NCBI GenBank assembly: GCA_963714205.1
Contig: CAVQNQ010000008.1
Location: 277,881-341,880, forward strand
From: CAVQNQ01 sp963714205
GTDB lineage: Bacteria > Acidobacteriota > Terriglobia > Bryobacterales > Bryobacteraceae
Reading direction: 5' to 3'
DNA length: 64,000 nucleotides
Shown here: piece by piece, positions 1-9,540 of the stretch
How positions within the stretch are numbered: position 1 is the stretch's first letter
Layout of the letters: every line of letters starts with the position of its first letter
Program-made: the position numbers and the translations under genes
Notes under the pieces: model-generated
What the model was told of the DNA's origin: nothing
Database searches by the model: none
The model's input: the letters and a program-made list of their open reading frames with translations, nothing else

Positions 1-480
1 ATCGAGTCCATACAGGCTTCCGTCGGGAGCGATTACGTGCAGCGTGTTGGTGGTCTTGTCGATAACCGGTGTGGCCGTAATTCCGTTAGGACAAAGATAG
101 GTTCCTTGCAGCCCGCCTTTGCGCGGCACTGCCAGGGAGGTGAGGGGCCTGGTCCATAGCGCGTCGCCGGTTTGCGCGTCAATAGCAAACACCGTTCCCC
201 CGATACCGGCTACGTAGACCACGGTCCGAGGGCCGCTGCCAGTCGGGACTCCGGTAGCGACCACCGGAGCCGTGAGGGCCGAGAGGCTGAAGGACTGGTT
301 GTTGACCCGTCTTTTCCACTGCAGCCGGAGAGTCGCGACGTTCGAGAGAGTGAGGGTTCGCTCGTCGCTAGCCCAGCCCGAACGGGCGGGGTCGTGCGCA
401 TAGGTGGTCCAATCACCGGCGACGCTCTGACTTGCGAGCATCAGCCAGACAGGGGCAAGTCGAATTAGACGTATAAGCAT
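1..480 (-). CDS. secreted PQQ-like beta-propeller protein, 3' part missing
   Basis: An open frame runs from an ATG at 480 off the left edge (160 codons seen). The N-terminus is a Sec-type signal (MLIRLIRLAPVWLMLASQSVA). After it the text is typical of PQQ/WD-like propeller blades: repeated 'VVYVAGIGGTVFAIDAQTGDALW' style strands (key features: V-Y-V-A, F-A-I-D-A, G-D-A-L-W) and a later 'ITATPVIDKTTNTLHV' strand. It lies 25 bp downstream of the giant PQQ/Ig gene on the same strand and shares its propeller type, so both are probably co-transcribed surface or periplasmic proteins. The exact substrate is unknown; an enzymatic quinoprotein role is not supported by what is visible. Confidence 0.75.
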   Translation of the reverse strand, partial: MLIRLIRLAPVWLMLASQSVAGDWTTYAHDPARSGWASDERTLTLSNVATLRLQWKRRVNNQSFSLSALTAPVVATGVPTGSGPRTVVYVAGIGGTVFAIDAQTGDALWTRPLTSLAVPRKGGLQGTYLCPNGITATPVIDKTTNTLHVIAPDGSLYGLD

Positions 481-505
481 AGGAACGGAATCGTGCGAAT
501 GCTTC

Positions 506-3500
506 TTACTGCAGCGCGGCTCCGCCTAAACTCACGTTGCCGGACGCTGTCGCACTTACCCAATGGATGGTTAAGGTTTGCCCCGCCGAAGCGGCGTTGT
601 AAGTGATGGTGTAGTTGCGGTCCCACCGGCCACTCTGGTTAGCCGTGGTGTCCTGGTAATTGGCTGCCGAGCCATCCGACAAGCTGACCGTCAGCGTACC
701 GCCGCCGTTTTGTCCTCCTGCGTGGAACACCAGAGTGTGGGTAGTGGTGCCCGCCGGAACAGTGAACGAAAAGCCTTCGCCGGGATGACCCGAATTACTG
801 TCTACGTATACGACGGTGCTATTGGAGCCGCTGACATTTGGTGTTCCGTCGCTCCAGGTCAGCGTGCGCGGGTCATTGCCGGTGGTGCCGACCGCTAAAG
901 ACCCGATCTCCGTGTAATTGCTGATCTGCGCCGTGACACCGGCTTTGCGATCGGCGATTCCAGGCCCGCCGGAGATGACGCCCCAGTTAACCCAATCGGT
1001 AGTCCCTTCGGTGGTCAGGTTGAAAGTGCCCGAGTTGGAGTTGGCGGAGCCGGAGAGAGATCCGCTGCCGCCTTTGGTCGCGGCCATGTTGGTCAGGCTG
1101 AAGCTGGCCGAGGTGGTGACGCCCGCCACGCTGGCGGTTACGGTATAACTGCCCGCCTGGCCGTTGGCGGTCAGGGCTGGCGCGGTGGCGACGCCGCTGG
1201 TGTTGGTGGTGACGGTCGCCAATCCACCGAAAGTGGCGCTGGCCCCGCTGGCCGGCGCGGCGAAGGTCACGGTGACGCCGCTCAGCGGATTGCCGCTGGC
1301 ATCCTTCACAGTGGCCTGCAAGGCGGTGGCGAAGGCGGTGTTTACGGTAGCGCTCTGCGGCGTGCCGGCTGTGGCCGTGACGCTCGCCGGGCCGGCCGCG
1401 AGATTGGTCAGGCTGAAGCTGGCTGAGGTGCTGACGCCCGCCACGCTGGCGGTCACGGTGTAGCTCCCGGCTTGCCCATTGGCGGTCAGGGCTGGCGCGG
1501 TGGCTACCCCACTGGTATTAGTAGTGACGGTCGCCGACCCACCGAAGGTGGCGCTGGCCCCGCTGGACGGCGCGGCGAAGGTCACGGTAACGCCACTCAC
1601 GGGATTCCCGCCGCTATCCTTCACAATGGCCTGCAGGGCGGTGGCGAAGGCGGCGTTCACGGTGGCGCTCTGCGGCGTGCCGGCCGTAGCGGCGACGCTC
1701 GCCGGGGTGCCCGCGAGATTGGTCAGGCTGAAGCTGGCCGGGGTGTTGACGCCCGCCACGCTGGCGGTCACGGTATAACTGCCGGCCTGGCCATTGGCGG
1801 TCAGGGCCGGCGCGGTGGCCACTCCGCTGGTGTTAGTGGTGACGGTCGCCGATCCACCGAAGGTGGCGCTGGCGCCGCTGGCCGGCGCGGCGAAGGTCAC
1901 GCTCACCCCGCTCAACGGATTGCCATTGACATCCTTCACGGTGGCCTGCAGGGCGGTGGCGAAAGCGGTGTTCACGGTGGCGCTCTGCGGCGCGCCGGCC
2001 GTGGCAGTAATGCTCGAAGCGGATCCTACCGATCCCGCCAGCGAAAGGGCCGCGCCGGCTAAACTCACATTGCCGGAATCCGTGGCATCCACCCACTGGA
2101 CGGCTAAAGTCTGCCCCGCCGAAGCGGCGTTGTAAGTGATGGTGTAGTTCCGGTCCCACCGGCCACTCTGATTTGCCGTGGTGTCCTGGTAATTGGCCGC
2201 CGAGCCATCCGACAAGCTGACGGTTAGCGTACCGCCGCCGTCTTGCCCTCCTGCGTGAAACACCAGAGTGCGCATGTTGGTGTCCGCCGGAACCGTGAAG
2301 GAAAACCCATTGCCCGCATGACCCGAATTGCTGTCTACGTATACGACGGTGCTATTGGAGCCGCTGACGTTTGGTGTTCCGTCGCTCCAGGTCAGCGTGC
2401 GGGGGTCATTACCGGTGGTGCCCACCAATAGAGATCCGATCTCTTTGTAGTTGCTGATTTGCGCCGTGACACCGGCTTTGCGATCCGCGATTCCGGGCCC
2501 CCCGGAGACATTTCCCCAGTTGACCCAATCGGTAGTTCCTTCAGTGGTCAGGTTGAAAGTCCCCGAGTTGGAGTTGGCGGAGCCGGAGAGAGATCCGGTG
2601 CCACCGGTAGTTGCGGCCGTGTTGGTGAGACTGAAGCTGGCGGGCGTGGTGACGCCCGAGACGCTGGCGGTCACGCTATAGCTGCCCGCCTGGCCGTTGG
2701 CGGTCAGAACGGGGGAAGTGGCCACGCCGCTGGTGTTAGTAGTGACGGTCGCCGATCCGCCCAAGGTGGCGCTGGCGCCGCTGGCCGGCGCGGCGAAGGT
2801 CACGGTGACGCCGCTCAGCAGATTGCCGCTGGCATCCTTCACGGTGGCCTGCAGGGCGGTGGCGAAGGCGGTGTTTACGGTCGCGCTCTGCGGCGTGCCG
2901 GCTGTGGCCGTAATGCTCGCCGGGCCGGCCGCGAGATTGGTCAGGCTGAAGCTGGCTGAGGTGCTGACGCCCGCCACGCTGGCGGTTACAGTGTAGCTCC
3001 CGGCTTGCCCGTTGGCGGTCAGGGTTGGCGCGGTGGCGACGCCGCTGGTGTTAGTAGTGACGGTCGCCGATCCGCCGAAGGTGGCGCTGGCGCCGCTGGC
3101 TGGCGTGGCGAAGGTCACGGTGACGCCGCTCAGCAGATTGCCGTTAGCATCCTTCACAGTGGCCTGCAGGGCGGTGGCGAAGGCGGTGTTTACGGTAGCG
3201 CTCTGCGGCGTGCCGGCTGTGGCCGTAACGCTCGCCGGGCCGGCCGCGAGATTGGTCAGGCTGAAGCTGGCTGGGGTGGTGACGCCCGCCACGCTGGCGG
3301 TTACAGTGTAGCTCCCGGCCTGCCCATTGGCGGTCAGGGCTGGCGCGGTGGCCACTCCGCTGGTGTTAGTGGTGACGGTCGCCGATCCGCCGAAGGTCGC
3401 GCTGGCACCGCTGGCTGGCGCGGCGAAGGTCACGCTCACCCCGCTCAGCGGATTGCCATTGACATCCTTCACGGTCGCTTGCAGCGGGGTGGCGAAGGCG

Positions 3501-4770
3501 GTGTTCACGGTGGCGCTCTGCGGCGCGCCGGCGGTGGCAGTAATGCTCGAAGCAGAACCGGGCGATCCTGCCAGGGAAAGGGCCGCTCCGCCCAAACTCA
3601 CGTTGCCGGACGCTGTCGCACTCACCCACTGGATGGTTAAGGTTTGCCCCGCCGAAGCGGCGCTGTAAGTGATGGTATAGTTCCGGTCCCACCGGCCACT
3701 CTGGTTAGCCGTGGTGTCCTGGTAATTGGCCGCCGAGCCATCCGACAAGCTGACGGTTAGCGCACCGCCACCATCTTGCCCTCCGGCGTGGAAAACCAGA
3801 GTGCGCAGAGTGGTGTCCGCCGGAACCGTGAACGAAAAGCCTTCGCCGGGATGACCCGAATTGCTGTCTACATACACGACCGTGCTATTGGAGCCGCTGA
3901 CGTTTGGTGTTCCGTCGCTCCAGGTCAGCGTGCGCGGATCATTACCGGTGGTGCCCACCAATAGAGATCCGATCTCCGTGTAATTGCCGATTTGCGCTGT
4001 GACACCGGCTTTGCGATCGGCGATTCCGGGCCCGCCATATATGTTTCCCCAGTTGACCCAATCGGAAGATCCTTCGGTGGTCAGGTTAAAAGTTCCCGAG
4101 TTGGAGTTGGCGGAGCCGGAGAGAGTTCCGCCGGTGCCCACGGCCAGGTTGGTCAGGCTGAAGCTGGCTGGGGTGGTGACGCCCGCCACGCTGGCGGTCA
4201 CGTTATAGCTGCCGGCCTGGCCGTTGGCGGTCAGGGCTGGCGAGGTGGCCACCCCACTGGTATTAGTGGTGACGGTCGCCGATCCACCGAAAGTGGCGCT
4301 GGCATCGCTGGCCGGCGCGGCGAAGGTCACAGCGACGCCGCTCAACAGATTGCCGTTGGCATCCTTCACAGTCGCCTGCAGGGCGGTGACGAAGGCCGCA
4401 TTGACGGTGGCGTTCTGCGGAGTGCCGGCCGTAGCCGTAATGCTCGCTGGGGCGCCGGGAAGGTTCGTCAGGCTGAAGCTAGCGGAACTGCTGATTGCTG
4501 TCACGGACGCCGTGATGGTATAGCTGCCCGCCTGGCCGTTGGCGGTCAGGGCAGGCGCGGTTGCAACCCCACTGGCGTTCGTGGTGACGGTCGCCGGCCC
4601 GGCGAAGGTGGCGCTGGCACCACTGGCCGGCGCTGCGAAGGTCACGCTCACCCCGCTCAGCGGATTGCCGCTGGCATCCTTCACAGTGGCTTGCAGAGCG
4701 GTAGCGAAGGGCGTGTTCACGGCTGCGCTCTGCGGCGTGCCGGCCGTGGCGGTAACGGTTTGATAGCCGG
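506..4770 (-). repeat. coding higher-order tandem repeat, period 1,533 bp, with 315-bp Ig sub-repeats
   Basis: The same landmark words recur at exactly equal spacing: CCCCGCCGAAGCGG begins at 581, 2114 and 3647, and CGAGTTGGAGTTGG at 1031, 2564 and 4097, so the period is 1,533 bp (511 codons). Within each unit three Ig-domain repeats are spaced 315 bp (for example GTGGCGAA at 1326, 1641, 1956). The unit is therefore one 588-bp A module plus three Ig modules; the propeller-proximal copy has only two Ig modules. DNA identity is high enough that unequal crossing-over and assembly collapse are both likely here. Confidence 0.92.
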
Positions 4771-6382
4771 ATAGCAGCCCGTAAACCGCCACGTCGCCAT
4801 CGTAAGTGGACACGTAAACTTTACCGTTGGCTACGATTGGAGGAACCCATTTAGCCCAATTTCCAGAGGAATCCCGTGCTGCATTCTGGCTGCTGTCCCA
4901 CAGTTCCGTGGCAACGTTGGAGGCATCGAAGGCGCGGATGATTGCGGGCAGCGCCGTCCCAGCGTCCCCGTTCCCGCTGGCGGGCAATGACGCCCACAGG
5001 ATCGCCGTTCCGGCAACTGTTCCGTTGGAGGAGATAGTCATGCCTGGGTCGTTGCTCGAAGCGGAGGCAACCGTCATCGTGCTCTGCGTCGTTGGCACCG
5101 TGTTGAACAGCGATCCGTTGAAGGAAAACGTCTTGAGTGTGTCCCGCTCGCCAAACCCGTACATCGTTCCGTTGTAGAAGATATAGTTGCCGCCCCAGAA
5201 GCCGCCGGGCGAGGGCGGCGAATATGTATAGGCGTAGGTGGCCTGCCACTCCTGGACGAGCTGATCGCCCGAAGCATGATACTGGCCCAAGTTGGCGGTA
5301 TTAAACACGCGCATAACACCGTCCTTGCCTGCGGCGAGTCCCAGCGAAGTCCCCGGAATCAGCAAGGGGCCGCTGCTGCCCAGGTCCCAGTCGTTTGCCG
5401 CGTCTGCAACCTCTGTGGTGGGCGAGAAGTAATCGAGTATGGAGAGACCGTTCGTCGTCATCGTCATCTTGACAATGCTGTCGCCATAGTCCTGGCCTCC
5501 GGTGTTCGCGGTCAACCCGCCGTTGCCTGTCGACAGGTAGAGGTTTCCGTTCCCATCGGCGGCCGGCGCGACGCCTCCTTGCCACACTCCGCTCTCTCCT
5601 TGAGAGGGAGAGAAGCAGAGTATGCCGGTCTGCTGCAAGGTGGAAGTGCTGTATGCGAATAGCCAGCCATGGTAGGGCGTGGCGTCCTGATGCGAACCGA
5701 AACCGATGTAGATGTTGCCATTCAGCAACAGGAGCCCCGGCCGCTGAAGGTGCCGGATCGGGTTGAACGTCACGATGCCATTGACAGCGTCGAAACTCGA
5801 TCCCGGGACGCTGCCCTGAATCACCGCCGGCGGCATCTTATCTGCGCCCGTCGTGATGTCGAGAGCGTGCAGCCGAAAATAGGTGACGCCACTCTCGTAA
5901 CTCTCCGCCACTACGTAGATCGTGTTCGACGATAAGTCGATGACCGGCGTGCTGGTAATGCCGATCAGGGGCAATAGTTCCACGGAATACCCCAGCGAAT
6001 TGCAGCAGGTCGAGCTCGGCATGGCCGGGCCCAGGTTGACATGCCAAAGCGGGCCCGATGGCGAAGAGGCGTCCGCATCGTATGCATATACGCTGTTGTT
6101 CTCCGTGGCAATGTACACCACGTTGTGCACTCCGTTTTGCGGAATGCTGACGCTAGGCACATACAACGGCTGCGCGTAGATCTCTCCATCCACCGGCAGC
6201 GTAAACAGCTTGCCGAAGCTGTTCACGTTCACGTTCGAGGTGTTGAGGATGGTTTCGTTCGGATTGGCTCCGGTGCGGTTATTGTCGTAGTGGTAGGTGG
6301 TCACCTGACCGGATGCAGGCCAAGCCGCGGCTATCATGACAAGGAGGGCCGCTCGAAAGGAGACGTTTCGTTCAAAGTTCAC
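506..6382 (-). CDS. giant secreted PQQ-propeller / Ig-like repeat surface protein
   Basis: About 1,958 residues from a GTG at 6382. The frame is open further upstream, but that part overlaps the previous gene's end; GTG 6382 gives a signal peptide (hydrophobic FRAALLVMIAAAWPASG) and has GGAG about 10 nt upstream. Residues about 27-540 are a PQQ-like beta-propeller (strands such as NVVYIATENNSVYAYDA and GWLFAYSTST). The rest alternates two modules: eight Big-type Ig-like domains of 105 residues (start near ATAGTPQSATVNTAFATALQ) and three 196-residue beta-rich modules (start near LSGSANSNSGTFNLTTEG, end near GNVSLGGAAL), ordered Ig2-A-Ig3-A-Ig3-A. The A module resembles a galactose-binding-like beta-sandwich, an inference only. 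No C-terminal sorting motif is visible. Its place downstream of polysaccharide genes suggests an adhesin or matrix protein. Confidence 0.85.
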   Translation of the reverse strand: MNFERNVSFRAALLVMIAAAWPASGQVTTYHYDNNRTGANPNETILNTSNVNVNSFGKLFTLPVDGEIYAQPLYVPSVSIPQNGVHNVVYIATENNSVYAYDADASSPSGPLWHVNLGPAMPSSTCCNSLGYSVELLPLIGITSTPVIDLSSNTIYVVAESYESGVTYFRLHALDITTGADKMPPAVIQGSVPGSSFDAVNGIVTFNPIRHLQRPGLLLLNGNIYIGFGSHQDATPYHGWLFAYSTSTLQQTGILCFSPSQGESGVWQGGVAPAADGNGNLYLSTGNGGLTANTGGQDYGDSIVKMTMTTNGLSILDYFSPTTEVADAANDWDLGSSGPLLIPGTSLGLAAGKDGVMRVFNTANLGQYHASGDQLVQEWQATYAYTYSPPSPGGFWGGNYIFYNGTMYGFGERDTLKTFSFNGSLFNTVPTTQSTMTVASASSNDPGMTISSNGTVAGTAILWASLPASGNGDAGTALPAIIRAFDASNVATELWDSSQNAARDSSGNWAKWVPPIVANGKVYVSTYDGDVAVYGLLSGYQTVTATAGTPQSAAVNTPFATALQATVKDASGNPLSGVSVTFAAPASGASATFAGPATVTTNASGVATAPALTANGQAGSYTITASVTAISSSASFSLTNLPGAPASITATAGTPQNATVNAAFVTALQATVKDANGNLLSGVAVTFAAPASDASATFGGSATVTTNTSGVATSPALTANGQAGSYNVTASVAGVTTPASFSLTNLAVGTGGTLSGSANSNSGTFNLTTEGSSDWVNWGNIYGGPGIADRKAGVTAQIGNYTEIGSLLVGTTGNDPRTLTWSDGTPNVSGSNSTVVYVDSNSGHPGEGFSFTVPADTTLRTLVFHAGGQDGGGALTVSLSDGSAANYQDTTANQSGRWDRNYTITYSAASAGQTLTIQWVSATASGNVSLGGAALSLAGSPGSASSITATAGAPQSATVNTAFATPLQATVKDVNGNPLSGVSVTFAAPASGASATFGGSATVTTNTSGVATAPALTANGQAGSYTVTASVAGVTTPASFSLTNLAAGPASVTATAGTPQSATVNTAFATALQATVKDANGNLLSGVTVTFATPASGASATFGGSATVTTNTSGVATAPTLTANGQAGSYTVTASVAGVSTSASFSLTNLAAGPASITATAGTPQSATVNTAFATALQATVKDASGNLLSGVTVTFAAPASGASATLGGSATVTTNTSGVATSPVLTANGQAGSYSVTASVSGVTTPASFSLTNTAATTGGTGSLSGSANSNSGTFNLTTEGTTDWVNWGNVSGGPGIADRKAGVTAQISNYKEIGSLLVGTTGNDPRTLTWSDGTPNVSGSNSTVVYVDSNSGHAGNGFSFTVPADTNMRTLVFHAGGQDGGGTLTVSLSDGSAANYQDTTANQSGRWDRNYTITYNAASAGQTLAVQWVDATDSGNVSLAGAALSLAGSVGSASSITATAGAPQSATVNTAFATALQATVKDVNGNPLSGVSVTFAAPASGASATFGGSATVTTNTSGVATAPALTANGQAGSYTVTASVAGVNTPASFSLTNLAGTPASVAATAGTPQSATVNAAFATALQAIVKDSGGNPVSGVTVTFAAPSSGASATFGGSATVTTNTSGVATAPALTANGQAGSYTVTASVAGVSTSASFSLTNLAAGPASVTATAGTPQSATVNTAFATALQATVKDASGNPLSGVTVTFAAPASGASATFGGLATVTTNTSGVATAPALTANGQAGSYTVTASVAGVTTSASFSLTNMAATKGGSGSLSGSANSNSGTFNLTTEGTTDWVNWGVISGGPGIADRKAGVTAQISNYTEIGSLAVGTTGNDPRTLTWSDGTPNVSGSNSTVVYVDSNSGHPGEGFSFTVPAGTTTHTLVFHAGGQNGGGTLTVSLSDGSAANYQDTTANQSGRWDRNYTITYNAASAGQTLTIHWVSATASGNVSLGGAALQ

Positions 6383-6458
6383 GTTACTCAAGCTCCAGCG
6401 ATAAGATCGTCGGTGGGTTCGTTGCGAGGGTGCGGCAGCGCTAACTGCGTTCTCTGGT

Positions 6459-8057
6459 TTACGGGATGGGGCTCGTGCAAGCGTCGATGCGAGCAATGCT
6501 CTCCGGCGGCACGGTAACCTCGAAGACGAAGTTCGAGTTTCCAAAGGCTCGCCCCACCGCGACCGGCGCTCCCGCTTCCATGACACACTTCAGCGCATAG
6601 ACGGAGTCCGCCGATCTCGGGACCAGGCTGAAGCGCGGCCAGCGGCGCACCGCGGCACTCAGAGTTATGGCCTGAGCGCGCCGGATCCCCGCGAGGGCCA
6701 GAATGATCTTGTCATCCGTGTCGTATCCTCTGTGGCGTAGCGACGCGGGGGGGTCGGCGATCACCCACAATTTGTCGCGCAGGGCCGGATAGTAGTGGTA
6801 GATCTGCAGGTACGTTTCGGGAGTGTCGAAGAGCAGGGGCGCCGGGGCCGCGGCCAGGCTCTCGCTCGTGGGCAGTCCTTCGGGAACGCGGAAGGCATCC
6901 TGCAGGATGGCCTTCCCGAAACCCAGGCCGAAAGGCAGCATGACGAGCAGCGCCAGTGCCGGCAGAACGGTAGAAAACCATTTGACGCCGTAAGAGAAGC
7001 AGATGGCGAACCCTATCGCCGCCGGAAGGAAGTACCGCGGAACATACGCATGCGTAACAAAGCGCGTAGCTAAGGCGCCCGCCACGGGAAGCAGCAGCAG
7101 GCCGGTTCCCAGTATCATGCCGGAAGTCCGCGGCTTGCCGGCCAGGGGGTTCGTGCCCCCTAGTTTGCCGCCGCCCCGGAGGGAGCCAAGCGCACCCATC
7201 ATCAAGATCAGCGCCAGGGAGCAGACCAGCGGGTCTATGGCCAGAAAGTCGTATCCGTGGTCGAAACTGAGCAGGCTTCCCCTCGAGAAGTAGTGCGCCA
7301 ATTGCAGCCGCTGCGTCCGGATGACGTCCCGCAGTAGCCATAGAACGAGTATCGGCGGGGCGGCGCAGGTTAGGACCAGCGGCCAATCCGGCCGTTTCGT
7401 TTCCCAGGCTCGGATCGCTTCGGCGCATAAGAGCACCCCAGGAACCAGAACGGCGTAGTAATGGCTGGCGGTCAGGGCGGCTGCGCAAATTGCGACACCA
7501 CCGAGCGCCAGGCTCCGCCGTGTTCGCTCCGTGGCACGGCGGTAACAGAGCAGGATCAGTCCCGAGAATCCCAGCACCAGACCATAGGGACGCGCCTGCA
7601 CGGCATACTCGCGCACCGGCGAGCAGAGTATCACCAGCATGGCCAGTACCCCGCAGGTCCGCCCAAGTTCCCGCGAGACAAAGACGTACAAACAGACCAG
7701 CAGCGCAGCGACCCCTAGAAACGCCGGCAGCCGCGCGGCTGTTTCGGTGTTTCCCAATAGCGCCATGCTATAACGAATGACGAGATGCGACAGCGGTGGA
7801 TTGAAATCCACTCCCGTGGCGAGCGAGGAGAGCACCTGATGGGGCGTCGGCGCGCCGGCCGCGGCGAGTTCGAGCAGTTCGTCGAACGCCAGCCGGGCTC
7901 CCCGCGAGGCGAACCACGCCCAAACCGCGAGCAGAACCATCAGCGCCGGAACCAGCACGGCAGCCCTTCGCTCCGCCGCGGTCTCCGCTCGCCGCAACGC
8001 CGTTGCCGCGCCTGAAGGTATCTGCTCCGATGAAGCGAGATTAGAAATAGTAGCCAT
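6459..8057 (-). CDS. polytopic GT-C-type (GT39/PMT-like) glycosyltransferase
   Basis: A 532-residue integral membrane protein with roughly ten hydrophobic segments. Early in the sequence, after the first membrane helix, it has the acidic loop FDELLELAAAG followed by NPPLSHLVIR and a helix with TAARLPAFLG, the layout of GT-C enzymes that use polyprenyl-phosphate sugars (PMT/ArnT-like). The C-terminal 150 residues are non-membrane. ATG 8057 lies 3 bp after the stop of the HAD-UbiA gene, so the two are almost certainly co-translated. It probably transfers a sugar from a lipid-phosphate donor to a glycan or protein outside the membrane; acceptor unknown. Confidence 0.7.
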   Translation of the reverse strand: MATISNLASSEQIPSGAATALRRAETAAERRAAVLVPALMVLLAVWAWFASRGARLAFDELLELAAAGAPTPHQVLSSLATGVDFNPPLSHLVIRYSMALLGNTETAARLPAFLGVAALLVCLYVFVSRELGRTCGVLAMLVILCSPVREYAVQARPYGLVLGFSGLILLCYRRATERTRRSLALGGVAICAAALTASHYYAVLVPGVLLCAEAIRAWETKRPDWPLVLTCAAPPILVLWLLRDVIRTQRLQLAHYFSRGSLLSFDHGYDFLAIDPLVCSLALILMMGALGSLRGGGKLGGTNPLAGKPRTSGMILGTGLLLLPVAGALATRFVTHAYVPRYFLPAAIGFAICFSYGVKWFSTVLPALALLVMLPFGLGFGKAILQDAFRVPEGLPTSESLAAAPAPLLFDTPETYLQIYHYYPALRDKLWVIADPPASLRHRGYDTDDKIILALAGIRRAQAITLSAAVRRWPRFSLVPRSADSVYALKCVMEAGAPVAVGRAFGNSNFVFEVTVPPESIARIDACTSPIP

Positions 8058-8060
8058 GGA

Positions 8061-9506
8061 CTATGTACTGAGGACCAGGATGACGGCCGCGATAACCCCG
8101 GTGACCTGGGTTGCGCGATCCTTCAACGCGAATGTGACGGGATCGTCGTCGAGGTGACCGCGGTTGGCGATTAGTGTGATCCGGCCGATCCAATAGATGA
8201 AGATCGGGCACAACAGCCACAATCCTCGCGGGTGGTGATACAGCAGGCCAACTTCTGGACTGTTGATGTAGAGCGCCAGCACAAGCACGGCAACCGATCC
8301 CGCCGACGAAGCCAAAGACGCGAGTTGACTTGCGTCCGCTCCCATATATCCGCGATATTCCTGGGTTCCCGCCACGACCGGGTTTACTCGGCGCAGTTCA
8401 GCCAGCCGCTTTACGCATGCCAGGCTGGTAAACAAAAACAGCGAGAAGGCCAGCGTCCAAACGGAGATAATAATTCCCGTGGCGGAGCCGCCGTAAAGCA
8501 CCCGCAGAGTATAGAGCAGCGATAAGGTTACTACGTCGAGAAACAGCATGCGCTTCAGCTTGAGCGAATAGGTCAGAGAGGATGCTGCGTAAGCCGCCAG
8601 CAACAGGCGTGCCGGGGGCGGCAGCAGGAAAGCCATCGCGGTGGCGGCAACAACCATCAAGGCCCCCAACACCAGGCCCGCCTCGACGCTGACTGCGCCC
8701 GACGCCAGCGGCCTGCGGCGCTTGGACGGGTGCAGGCGGTCGGCCTGCAGGTCCAGCAGATCGTTTGCGATATACAGCGCCGAAGCGGCAAACGAAAGCG
8801 CCAGAAAGGCCAACAGAGCATGCCAAATCGCCGCCGGATTGGCGATCTGATGAGCAAGCAGAATGGGGACGAACACCAGAAGGTTCTTGGACCACTGGTG
8901 CATCCGCAAGCACCGGACGCGCGCCCTCCAGGCGCTCCTTGATCGCCCAAACTCCCGCTGAACGGCAATCCCCGCCGCCCGCAACTCACGCGCGCAGGAC
9001 CGCGGAGCGCCGACCAGAATGGCGGCCTGCGACTGGCGCCAGACTCGCAGATCGGCCCGCGAGTTGCCGGCATACGTGAACGGCGCGCCGCCGGTGCACT
9101 CCTGGATGGCGCGTACCTTCTCATCGCCGGTCATGTTGCGTGAGCCGTCGCTGGCGATCACCTCGTCGAATATGCCGAGGTGCCCGGCCACCTGCGAGGC
9201 AATCGACAGATCGGCCCCCGTCGCCAGAATCAGCCGCCGTCCGGCCGCCTTCTGTTCCCGCAAATACTCGATCAGGGGCTCGTTATACGGCAGGCTCTCC
9301 ACGTTCAACTTGGCCAGCGACGCCGCAATACGCTTCGAAACCGCGCGGCCCCGCATCAGACCGGCGACTACGGCCGGAAGCGATGAGAATCGCTTCCGCA
9401 GCGCCTCCAGTACACAGGACGCGAACGTGTCGGTGAGAACCAGCGTGCCGTCGAGGTCAACGACCAGGTACTCTTGAGGTCGAACTGAAATATGAGCTGC
9501 GGACAT
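8061..9506 (-). CDS. HAD phosphatase-UbiA prenyltransferase fusion (decaprenyl-phosphate phosphoribosyltransferase-like)
   Basis: 481 residues with two domains. Residues about 10-200 form a HAD hydrolase: motif I VVDLDGTLVLTD, motif II-type LATGAD, and the GDEKVRAI / TYAGNSRADLRVW region as motifs III-IV. Residues about 205-481 form a UbiA-family membrane domain with NDLLDLQADRLHPSKRRRP, the Asp-rich site that binds the prenyl (pyro)phosphate, and a second cytosolic loop YSLKLKRMLFLDV. UbiA members of this type (compare mycobacterial Rv3806c) move phosphoribose from PRPP to decaprenyl phosphate; the HAD part would suit removal of the 5-phosphate. That combined role is inferred. Two GT-C-type membrane transferases flank it. 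Confidence 0.85.
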   Translation of the reverse strand: MSAAHISVRPQEYLVVDLDGTLVLTDTFASCVLEALRKRFSSLPAVVAGLMRGRAVSKRIAASLAKLNVESLPYNEPLIEYLREQKAAGRRLILATGADLSIASQVAGHLGIFDEVIASDGSRNMTGDEKVRAIQECTGGAPFTYAGNSRADLRVWRQSQAAILVGAPRSCARELRAAGIAVQREFGRSRSAWRARVRCLRMHQWSKNLLVFVPILLAHQIANPAAIWHALLAFLALSFAASALYIANDLLDLQADRLHPSKRRRPLASGAVSVEAGLVLGALMVVAATAMAFLLPPPARLLLAAYAASSLTYSLKLKRMLFLDVVTLSLLYTLRVLYGGSATGIIISVWTLAFSLFLFTSLACVKRLAELRRVNPVVAGTQEYRGYMGADASQLASLASSAGSVAVLVLALYINSPEVGLLYHHPRGLWLLCPIFIYWIGRITLIANRGHLDDDPVTFALKDRATQVTGVIAAVILVLST

Positions 9507-9540
9507 AAGAACTAAACTCGAGGTATGAGGCAGGACTAAC

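Noticed and set aside
578..4774. Plus-strand open frames over the giant gene, including repeated 99-codon frames
   Set aside because: They are antisense shadows of the Ig repeats; their regularity follows the 315-bp period and they have no independent ribosome sites.
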